23,077 nt of DNA, taken from contig URSF01000034.1 in the NCBI GenBank assembly GCA_900550445.1, positions 1 to 23,077 of the forward strand, given 5' to 3'. The notes under the pieces were generated by a model. That model was given only the letters and a program-made list of their open reading frames with translations. It made no database searches and was not told the DNA's origin. Shown piece by piece: positions 14,160 through 19,860 of the stretch (position 1 is the stretch's first letter; the number at the start of each line of letters is the position of its first letter). The translations under genes and the position numbers were made by a program. This DNA is from an uncultured Rhodospirillaceae bacterium (GTDB taxonomy: Bacteria > Pseudomonadota > Alphaproteobacteria > CAAGCB01 > CAG-977).

Positions 14160-14816
14160 CTATCTTAAGTGTTGGTTTTTGTATAAAGCCAGAACGGCCC
14201 GGGTATGATTCAGAATCATGTCCGTGATTTTTTTGATTTCTCTTTCTCCGTATTCCTGCCAATTCAGATGCTGTAAAATCGTTTGTTTGCGCGATTGAAA
14301 AACAAACATCTGTGCGAACAGCTGAAACGTATACAGCGCGGCGTCTTCATTATTCAAGGCGTTGCCCGTGGCTTTGACGATCAGGTCGGAAAAAAGCCTG
14401 TAAACCGGAGAAATCAATTCCTGATATAAAGTATCGAACGCTTCGCCCGGAACGGAATATTCACGCAGGAAAATAACGGCGTCCTCGTTTGGCAGACGTT
14501 TTGAACACAACAAAGAACACAAATCCGAAATCAGTTCAAACAACAGGGTTTCGGCTTCCTGCGGGGAGGTTTCGTCCGCGGCCAGCAGGTTTGACGCATG
14601 TTCCGTTTTTTCATGCAGTTCTTTTTTTACCCGGCAGGCAATATCCGACAAAACAGCCCCGTACAGTCCCAGCTTGCTGCCGAAATAATACGTAATCGCC
14701 GAAATGTTGACTTTGGCTTCGTCTGCGATATCGCGTGTCGAAGTTTCCTGATACCCTTTTATGGCAAACAGATGACGCGCCGTTGCGAATAAGCGTTTTT
14801 TGGAATTTTTAATCAC
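14160..14816 (-). CDS. TetR-family transcriptional regulator
   Basis: A 218-residue repressor-type protein. The N-terminal helix-turn-helix (about 8-55) shows LFATARHLFAIKGYQETSTR, DIADEAKVNISAITYYFGSK and LGLYGAV, close to the TetR consensus. The helical C-terminal ligand domain (60-210) is divergent; the N..ITYYF form and overall length recall the CecR/YbiH group, but only weakly. The start is GTG at 14816, supported by AGAGGA about 8 nt upstream; no in-frame ATG gives the whole domain. It is the first gene of an operon with the FadL-type channel. The promoter at 14848-14876 has a perfect 16-bp palindrome over its -35 box, the expected layout for autoregulation. Confidence 0.93.
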   Translation of the reverse strand: MIKNSKKRLFATARHLFAIKGYQETSTRDIADEAKVNISAITYYFGSKLGLYGAVLSDIACRVKKELHEKTEHASNLLAADETSPQEAETLLFELISDLCSLLCSKRLPNEDAVIFLREYSVPGEAFDTLYQELISPVYRLFSDLIVKATGNALNNEDAALYTFQLFAQMFVFQSRKQTILQHLNWQEYGEREIKKITDMILNHTRAVLALYKNQHLR

Positions 14817-14847
14817 CGGCTATCCTCTGTTCGAATATGATCGGACG

Positions 14848-14876
14848 ACTATAAAGACTTTTATTTTAAAAGTCAA
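14848..14876 (-). promoter_or_regulatory. Promoter of the tetR-fadL operon
   Basis: On the minus strand TTGACT (14876-14871), a 17-nt spacer and TATAGT (14853-14848) give one of the best promoter matches in the window (5/6 at both boxes). It lies about 32 nt upstream of the GTG start. Confidence 0.7.
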
Positions 14877-14888
14877 TCGAACGATTGA
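14873..14888. promoter_or_regulatory. Candidate TetR operator
   Basis: TCAATCGAACGATTGA is a palindrome with two 7-bp arms around AA. It overlaps the -35 box of the operon promoter. A second, imperfect inverted repeat (GTTCGA-N6-TCGGAC, about 14829-14846) lies just downstream of the -10 box. Confidence 0.55.
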
Positions 14889-14910
14889 TTATTCTAAAGG
14901 CGGGTTGTTT

Positions 14911-15315
14911 TTAATTTGCTGTTTTTTCAATCAGTTCTGCCGCCGTTTCAATGCAGGCTGCGCAAGGATAAACGGGCCGGCCGTTTTCTCCTTTCAGTTC
15001 GCGGCATATTACGGATCCGGCTTTGGCTTTAAAAGCGTCTGCGAATTCCCGGATTTGTTTATAGGTCGCGGCTCTGGTTGATTTATCGCCGGGCAGACCG
15101 GAGCCGTTTTTTAATCCGATCAGCATAAAGGCGGCCGTTACCGCACCGCATGTGTCGCCTATGCCGCCCATGCCGGTGCCGAATCCTTCGGCGATTTTGT
15201 ATGCCGTGCGTTCGTCCAGATTAAACATATCGGCATAAGCGCATAACACGGCCTGAGCACAGTTGTATCCTTTGTCATTACGCAGTTCGACAGCTTTTTT
15301 GATCCGGTCCGTCAT
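14911..15315 (-). CDS. Small cysteine protein, C_GCAxxG_C_C family-like
   Basis: A 134-residue soluble protein with six cysteines (19, 25, 56, 104, 118, 121) in the family pattern: GYNCAQAVLCAY, the glycine-rich GFGTGMGGIGDTCGAVTAAF, and YPCAACIE near the end. The family is thought to be redox-active, but its reaction is unknown. ATG 15315 is preceded by AGGAGA about 6 nt upstream; the frame stays open 31 codons further but the extension has no family features. It is divergent from the iron-transport operon, sharing a 139-bp promoter region, which hints at co-regulation by iron or redox state (inference). Confidence 0.78.
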   Translation of the reverse strand: MTDRIKKAVELRNDKGYNCAQAVLCAYADMFNLDERTAYKIAEGFGTGMGGIGDTCGAVTAAFMLIGLKNGSGLPGDKSTRAATYKQIREFADAFKAKAGSVICRELKGENGRPVYPCAACIETAAELIEKTAN

Positions 15316-15454
15316 TTTAATTCTCCTGATTTGTAAAACGGGCCATAATATAACCGTTTTGTTATTTTGCTTCAATCTTTGTTCATCTCCGCGCTTGATT
15401 TTTTGCACCGCGAACGTGTAAAGTCATATCATTAATCTGATAGGGAAATGCCGT

Positions 15455-16477
15455 ATGCCTGGCTTAAAAAAACGCTTTTCGCCGTTCCAAAAATTAATTC
15501 TTCTGGCTGTTGCGGCGGCGGGTGTCGTGGTCTGTTCTTTTTTAATCGGTCGTTATCCGCTTTCTTTAAAAGAAATTGTCGGCATTTTAATGTCGAAATT
15601 TTTTCCGGCAGAGCCGTTCTGGTCTTATCAGGCGCAGACGGTTTTAATTAACGTCCGCGCGCCGCGCGTGTTGACGGGGTGTCTGGTCGGGTGCTCTTTG
15701 TCCGCTGCCGGAGCGGCTTATCAGGGGGTTTTTCAAAATCCGATGGCTTCGCCGGATATTTTGGGCGCGTCTTCCGGCGCGGCGTTCGGGGCGGCTTTGG
15801 CGCTGTTATGCGGCGCCGGCGGTTCCGCCGTTGTCGCCGGCGCGTTTTTTTTCAGCTTGCTGTGTACGGGGGCGGCCTGGCTGATCAGCCGTAAAACTCA
15901 GGGCCGGCAGATTCTGGCGCTGATTCTGTCTGGGATTGTGGTCGGTTCTTTATTTTCGGCGGCAACTTCTCTGATTAAACTGGTCGCCGATCCGACAGAC
16001 CAACTGCCGGCGATTACGTATTGGCTGATGGGCAGTCTGGCCGGAACAGGACAGGTCACTTTGCTTTTTGCTTTTTGTATTATGTCCGTCGGTCTGGCGC
16101 CGCTGTTTTTTCTGCGCTGGAAAATTAATGTGTTGACGCTGGGGGACGAAGAAGCGTGGTCTTTGGGCGTAAACGCCCGCCGGCTGCGGCTGATTATTGT
16201 TTTTTGCGCTTCGCTGATAACCGCGGCCGCCGTGTCTGTCAGCGGAATTATCGGTTGGGTCGGACTGGTCGTGCCGCATATGGCCAGACGGCTGGTCGGC
16301 AGTAATTACAGATATCTGATGCCTGCTTCCATGCTGCTGGGGGCGGCTTTTTTACCGGTCGTTGACGATGTGGCCAGAAATATGACGTCGTCTGAAATAC
16401 CAATCGGTATTTTAACGGCTTTTATCGGCGCGCCGTTCTTTTTGTATTTGATTACGGCAAAAGGAGAATCGGCGTGA
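15455..16477 (+). CDS. Iron-complex ABC transporter permease (FecCD/BtuC family)
   Basis: Inner-membrane permease of 340 residues that would pass siderophore-iron, heme or a corrinoid into the cytoplasm. It has about nine hydrophobic helices, starting with LILLAVAAAGVVV, and the family signatures RAPRVLTGCLVGCSLSAAGA, YQGVFQNPMASPDILGASSG, GDEEAWSLGVNARRLR and ISGIIGWVGLVVPHMARRLV-like sequence before the final LPVVDDVAR. Unlike vertebrate-type porters it needs a separate binding protein, which is not encoded nearby. ATG 15455 has AGGGA 8 nt upstream. The last 4 bases overlap the start of the ATPase gene. An ATCA-N6-TGAT imperfect inverted repeat (15428-15441) just upstream of the ribosome-binding site could be a metal-regulator site, but this is weak. 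Confidence 0.93.
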   Translation: MPGLKKRFSPFQKLILLAVAAAGVVVCSFLIGRYPLSLKEIVGILMSKFFPAEPFWSYQAQTVLINVRAPRVLTGCLVGCSLSAAGAAYQGVFQNPMASPDILGASSGAAFGAALALLCGAGGSAVVAGAFFFSLLCTGAAWLISRKTQGRQILALILSGIVVGSLFSAATSLIKLVADPTDQLPAITYWLMGSLAGTGQVTLLFAFCIMSVGLAPLFFLRWKINVLTLGDEEAWSLGVNARRLRLIIVFCASLITAAAVSVSGIIGWVGLVVPHMARRLVGSNYRYLMPASMLLGAAFLPVVDDVARNMTSSEIPIGILTAFIGAPFFLYLITAKGESA

Positions 16478-17253
16478 CGCTCGGCGTGGAAAATTTGTCT
16501 TTTTCTTACAAAGACAGAACGGTACTGGACGATATTTCTTTTACCGTTCACAGCGGTTCTATGACTGCCGTGCTGGGGCCGAACGGCGTCGGGAAAAGCA
16601 CGCTGTTTAAATGTATTTTGGGACTGTTGACTGATTACCGGGGAAAAGTAACGATCAGCGGCACGGAAACAAAAAATCTGGCTGCCGAAAAACTGGCGGC
16701 GCTGGCCGCGTATATTCCCCAGTCGCACGATACGGCCTTTAATTTCAGCGTGTTCGACATGGTCCTGATGGGAACGACGGCGCGGCTGCGCGGTTTCAGA
16801 GTCCCTTCGGACGAACAGTCGGAAATTACCTGTCAGGCTTTGGAGCGGTTAAATATCTCTTTTTTAAAAGACCGTGATTACCGGAAGATCAGCGGCGGAG
16901 AACGCCAGCTGGTATTGATTGCCAGAGCATTGGCACAAAAAGCGGACGTTCTGATCATGGACGAACCGACCGCGAATCTGGATTACGGCAACAGTCTGCG
17001 TGTGTTGGAACAAATGCGTTCTTTGGCTGATCAGGGCTATACGATTTTGTTTTCAACGCATTCCCCGGATCAGGTTTTTCTGTATGCTGACCGCGTTTTG
17101 GCGCTGTCAAATCAAAAAATTCTGGCGGACGGCACGCCCAAAGGTACAATATCCGCCGGTTTGATTAAAACGCTGTACGGCGTTGATGTGGTTGTCGAAA
17201 GTCTGTATAACGATAAAATCAGATGTTGTATACCGCAAAACGGGATTTTGTAA
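16474..17253 (+). CDS. Iron-complex ABC transporter ATP-binding protein (FecE/FhuC family)
   Basis: A 259-residue ATPase that powers the permease encoded just upstream. The motifs are complete: Walker A GPNGVGKST (35-43), Q-loop Gln83, signature ISGGERQ (139-145), Walker B VLIMDEP (159-165) and the H-loop in STHSPDQ. The start is GTG at 16474 inside GTGA, overlapping the permease stop codon, with AAAGGAG upstream; this is translational coupling. No substrate-binding protein or TonB receptor is present in the window, so the substrate is assigned only at family level. Confidence 0.94.
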   Translation: MTLGVENLSFSYKDRTVLDDISFTVHSGSMTAVLGPNGVGKSTLFKCILGLLTDYRGKVTISGTETKNLAAEKLAALAAYIPQSHDTAFNFSVFDMVLMGTTARLRGFRVPSDEQSEITCQALERLNISFLKDRDYRKISGGERQLVLIARALAQKADVLIMDEPTANLDYGNSLRVLEQMRSLADQGYTILFSTHSPDQVFLYADRVLALSNQKILADGTPKGTISAGLIKTLYGVDVVVESLYNDKIRCCIPQNGIL

Positions 17254-17276
17254 AAAAGATTTGCATTTATCAATAT

Positions 17277-17301
17277 AAAGTTTAAAATCCCTCTAAACTT
17301 T
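17277..17301. promoter_or_regulatory. Inverted repeat in the rubrerythrin promoter region
   Basis: AAAGTTTA (17277-17284) and TAAACTTT (17294-17301) are perfect inverted 8-mers separated by 9 nt. They lie about 30 nt upstream of the rubrerythrin start codon, next to a TATACA that could be the -10 box. The spacing and lack of a T-tract favour an operator over a terminator. The binding protein is unknown. Confidence 0.45.
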
Positions 17302-17329
17302 TGTTATACATAAATCTTAGGAGAAGAAA

Positions 17330-17863
17330 ATGGAATTAAAAGGAACAAAAACAGAAAAGAATCTGATGACCGCTTTTGCCGGCGAATCTCAGGCGCGCAA
17401 TAAATATACGTATTTTGCCAGCGTCGCCAAGAAAGAAGGATATGAACAGATTTCCGCTTTGTTTACCAAAACGGCCGAAAACGAAAAAGAACACGCCAAA
17501 TTATGGTTCAAGGCTTTGGGCGAACTGGGCAATACGGCACAGAACCTGCTGCATGCCGCCGAGGGCGAAAATTATGAATGGACCGATATGTATGCCACTT
17601 TCGCCAAAGAAGCGGAAGAAGAAGGCTTTACGGAATTGGCCGCTCAGTTCCGCGCTGTGGCTGAAATTGAAAAAACGCATGAAGAAAGATACCGTGCTTT
17701 GCTGAAAAACGTTGAAATGAAAGCCGTTTTTGAAAAAGCCGGCGAAACCATGTGGGAATGCCGCAACTGCGGTCATTTGGTTATGGGGAAAAAGGCGCCG
17801 GAAATTTGCCCGGTTTGCGCTCATCCGCAGAGCTATTTTGAAGTCCGCGCCGAAAATTATTAA
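17330..17863 (+). CDS. Rubrerythrin
   Basis: Cytoplasmic non-haem di-iron peroxidase that reduces hydrogen peroxide in anaerobes and microaerophiles. The 177 residues have an N-terminal ferritin-like four-helix domain with expected di-iron ligands E19, E52/H55, E94, E97 and E114/H117, and a C-terminal rubredoxin domain with a 1-Fe site at C144, C147, C160 and C163 (ECRNCGH and CPVCAHP). It is slightly shorter than the classical Desulfovibrio protein. ATG 17330 has TAGGAGAAG upstream. It follows the iron transporter by 76 nt and has an inverted repeat of its own, so separate transcription is likely, but both fit an iron/peroxide theme. Confidence 0.96.
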   Translation: MELKGTKTEKNLMTAFAGESQARNKYTYFASVAKKEGYEQISALFTKTAENEKEHAKLWFKALGELGNTAQNLLHAAEGENYEWTDMYATFAKEAEEEGFTELAAQFRAVAEIEKTHEERYRALLKNVEMKAVFEKAGETMWECRNCGHLVMGKKAPEICPVCAHPQSYFEVRAENY

Positions 17864-17878
17864 TTTCGATAATACGGG

Positions 17879-17907
17879 AAAAGCGCCGCAACGGCGCTTT
17901 TCTTTTG
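17879..17907 (+). terminator. Rubrerythrin terminator
   Basis: AAAAGCGCCG (17879-17888) pairs with CGGCGCTTTT (17892-17901) around a CAA loop (a larger GCAAC loop is likely in practice) and is followed by CTTTTG. It converges on the terminator of the first tRNA-like gene. Confidence 0.88.
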
Positions 17908-17920
17908 TTTTTTTCATACG

Positions 17921-17948
17921 AAAAAGCCGGGCATAAAACCCGGCTTTT
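17921..17948 (-). terminator. Terminator of tRNA-like gene 1
   Basis: AAAGCCGGG (17923-17931) and CCCGGCTTT (17939-17947) form a perfect 9-bp stem; on the minus strand it is followed by TTTTT. It begins 6 nt after the CCA end of the tRNA-like body. Confidence 0.88.
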
Positions 17949-17953
17949 AAAAT

Positions 17954-18025
17954 TGGTCTCTGCGACGGTTTTGATTCCGCATCTACTCAGTGACAGTGAG
18001 TTGCTTTCCCTTAAGCTACACAGAG
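17954..18025 (-). ncRNA. tRNA-like RNA, copy 1
   Basis: On the minus strand this 72-nt sequence folds as a cloverleaf: acceptor CTCTGTG with CGCAGAG (7 bp, one G-U), TA at 8-9, D-stem GCTT/AAGC with GG in a short 6-nt loop, A26, anticodon stem ACTCA/TGAGT, loop CTGTCAC (U33, anticodon GUC, which would read Asp), variable AGAT, T-arm GCGG/CCGT, discriminator A and an encoded CCA. The T-arm is abnormal: four pairs (one G-U), an 8-nt loop AATCAAAA and no TTC. The D-loop is also short. It has its own promoter and terminator. It may be a divergent tRNA, or a regulatory RNA with a tRNA shape; I lean to the second. Confidence 0.55.
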
Positions 18026-18050
18026 ATAAGATCTTCACCCCTCTATTCTT

Positions 18051-18079
18051 AATATCGCATACTTCGACGCTTTTTTCAA
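18051..18079 (-). promoter_or_regulatory. Promoter of tRNA-like gene 1
   Basis: On the minus strand TTGAAA (18079-18074) and GATATT (18056-18051) are 17 nt apart. The same boxes at the same spacing precede copy 2 although much of the spacer differs, which supports function. Confidence 0.6.
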
Positions 18080-18223
18080 TAATGAAACAAAAGAAAAAAA
18101 TATCTTATTGAAAAATAATGATTTTATTTTTTCAGACCCGATTCGTCCTTCCTCGGCGGAAAACGACTCCGGCGAAAAGTTTCGTGTGACGGGTGCAGTT
18201 TAAGCGTCTGGGAAAAGACAACG

Positions 18224-18251
18224 AAAAAGCCGGGTATAAAACCCGGCTTTT
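18224..18251 (-). terminator. Terminator of tRNA-like gene 2
   Basis: This has the same stem as in copy 1 (AAAGCCGGG with CCCGGCTTT) with loop TATAAAA instead of CATAAAA, followed by TTTTT on the minus strand. Confidence 0.88.
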
Positions 18252-18255
18252 AAAT

Positions 18256-18327
18256 TGGTCTCTGCGACGGTTTTGATTCCGCATCTACTCAGTGACAGTG
18301 AGTTGCTTTCCCTTAAGCTACACAGAG
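18256..18327 (-). ncRNA. tRNA-like RNA, copy 2
   Basis: The 72-nt body is identical to copy 1, including the encoded CCA, GUC anticodon position and abnormal T-arm. The surrounding leader (AGAGGGGTGAAG, with AGGTCTTAT where copy 1 has AGATCTTAT) and terminator differ at only a few bases, so the duplication covers about 140 bp. Identity across the body with differences in the leader, loop and spacer suggests selection or recent duplication. Each copy lies in its own transcription unit. Confidence 0.55.
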
Positions 18328-18352
18328 ATAAGACCTTCACCCCTCTATTTTT

Positions 18353-18381
18353 AATATCGCATATTTTACCGATTTTTTCAA
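18353..18381 (-). promoter_or_regulatory. Promoter of tRNA-like gene 2
   Basis: On the minus strand TTGAAA (18381-18376), 17 nt, GATATT (18358-18353). The transcript would start about 20 nt before the cloverleaf and be about 120 nt long including the terminator. Confidence 0.6.
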
Positions 18382-18392
18382 GTCTTTTGTGA

Positions 18393-18929
18393 CTATGCCG
18401 ACAGACCTGCCTGCCGGGCTTCTTCAACGGCGGGCTTATCTTTGATTTCTCCGGCTTTCCAAGCGCCTGTGCCATAGATAACCCCTTTTTCTTCAGGCGA
18501 ATCCAAACAATCCAGAAATCCGCGGAATTCTTCCAGCGTCCTGTCCATAGCCGCATGGTTTTCATCAGCGGCAGCCACGATAAAATAAAATTCTTTTGAC
18601 TTAATTTCCGTATATCTGGGGACACACCGGTCGATCAGAGTTTTCATTTGGCCGTTCATCGCATAAAAATACACTGGAGTTGCCATAACGATAACATCAG
18701 CCTGTATCATTTTTTCCAAAATTTCCGCCATGTCGTCTTTTTGTACGCATTTATGCGTTGTATTGCATGCGCCGCAGCCGCGACAATAATGAATTTGCTT
18801 GTCGTTAATATATATTTTTTCGATTTGATGACCGGCTTCTTGTGCGCCTGAAATAAAAGCGTCGCACAATATGTCCGAGTTGCCTTTTTTACGAAAACTG
18901 CCGGATAAAACAAGTATTTTTTTAGCCAT
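18393..18929 (-). CDS. Flavodoxin-fold NAD(P)H-dependent oxidoreductase with a cysteine cluster
   Basis: A 178-residue flavoprotein of the NADPH-dependent FMN reductase/iron-sulfur-flavoprotein superfamily. The FMN phosphate loop is SGSFRKKGNSD (9-19), and MATPVYFYAMNGQMKTLIDR (82-101) is the flavin-contact block typical of the family. The cysteines C49, C52, C55 and C61 form a C-x2-C-x2-C-x5-C cluster as in Isf proteins, which hold a 4Fe-4S centre; whether one is bound here is inference. It is predicted cytoplasmic and suited to low-oxygen electron transfer. ATG 18929 has CAGGAGGATC upstream. Its promoter region carries a perfect palindrome (18976-18990), so it is probably controlled by a dimeric regulator. 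Confidence 0.88.
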   Translation of the reverse strand: MAKKILVLSGSFRKKGNSDILCDAFISGAQEAGHQIEKIYINDKQIHYCRGCGACNTTHKCVQKDDMAEILEKMIQADVIVMATPVYFYAMNGQMKTLIDRCVPRYTEIKSKEFYFIVAAADENHAAMDRTLEEFRGFLDCLDSPEEKGVIYGTGAWKAGEIKDKPAVEEARQAGLSA

Positions 18930-18975
18930 TCGATCCTCCTGTCGTTTTGTCGTTCCGGCATCATAGATATTAAAG

Positions 18976-18990
18976 TTGACTTTAAGTCAA
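18976..18990. promoter_or_regulatory. Palindromic operator candidate upstream of the flavoprotein gene
   Basis: TTGACTTTAAGTCAA is a perfect palindrome with 7-bp arms. A second one, TTAAAG-N4-CTTTAA (18970-18985), overlaps it. On the minus strand the palindrome supplies a TTGACT that can serve as a -35 box, with TATGAT 19 nt downstream. No regulator gene is adjacent. Confidence 0.5.
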
Positions 18991-19009
18991 TATATTTTTT
19001 TTGAGCCGA

Positions 19010-19492
19010 TTATTTTTCCAATGTTATATACCGTGCCGGAATAAAACCGTTTTTTAAAACGACCATATAATGCCTGAAAAAAGTATTCGTCAGGTCAAAC
19101 TCTGTTTTATAGAGTGAAAAATCCAGTGGAGAATAATCGATTTCAGAAGGATTGATTTTTTTGAAAGCTTCGATATAGCCGCCGTTGCCGGATTTGGTTT
19201 TGCAATAAACGCTTTCGATCAGGTTATCCCGGATCAATTCATCAATATCGAAAGAAAACAAATGTCCTGCGTTAGCGATGATTTTTCCGTTTAATTTCAA
19301 AGGTTCGGTAAAACAAGAAACCGAACGGCTTCTGCCCCGGAATGTTTTGTCCAGCCATTTAATAATATCGGAATGTTTTTCCGAACCGGCTCTTGACGCA
19401 TAATGAAATAAACATTCGGGAAGTAATGAAACGGATAAAATTCCTTTTTGAAGGCAGGTATTTTCTTTGGGCGCATAATGATATAGTTTCAT
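19010..19492 (-). CDS. Hypothetical protein, 160 residues
   Basis: I do not recognise a characterised family. The protein is soluble and basic with no signal peptide or membrane segment. Conserved-looking blocks are the N-terminal KLYHYAPKENTCLQKGILSV, GRSRSVSCFTEP, LFSFDIDELI and the C-terminal FFRHYMVVLKNGFIPARYI. A start with LYHYAPKE..L..GI resembles several enzyme-like proteins of mobile or defence regions, but I cannot make a firm match. The ribosome-binding site is poor (AGAAAAAGAAAAT), and the gene is AT-richer than its neighbours. It stands between the flavoprotein gene and tRNA-Ser, a position where horizontally acquired genes often lie. Confidence 0.7.
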   Translation of the reverse strand: MKLYHYAPKENTCLQKGILSVSLLPECLFHYASRAGSEKHSDIIKWLDKTFRGRSRSVSCFTEPLKLNGKIIANAGHLFSFDIDELIRDNLIESVYCKTKSGNGGYIEAFKKINPSEIDYSPLDFSLYKTEFDLTNTFFRHYMVVLKNGFIPARYITLEK

Positions 19493-19634
19493 TATTTTCT
19501 TTTTCTCGGATATTTAAATCTGCGATTTTCGTTGTTATTTTAGCATGAAAATCCGGCTTAAAAAAACTCAAATAAAACGATTATTTCAGCATGTAAAAGG
19601 AAAGAACGCTTTTGTCCGACGTTTTTAATTAATA

Positions 19635-19728
<94 letters not shown>

Positions 19729-19860
19729 GTTATTGCTGAAAAATCAGCTGTCTTTTCTTTTATATCATCTCTGGCAGATGTCAACCAAAACTTTTTCTCT
19801 TTGCTTGACCTGTTCTTTTCTTAAATGTTAGAATAAACTAAATTTTTCATAGAGGTTTGA

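Noticed and set aside
17781..18625. Coding frames over the two tRNA-like copies (a repeated ...SLCSLRESNSLSLSRCGIK... peptide)
   Set aside because: The two copies differ by a single-base indel just after the body, so the frames diverge; the promoter, cloverleaf and terminator explain the conservation better.
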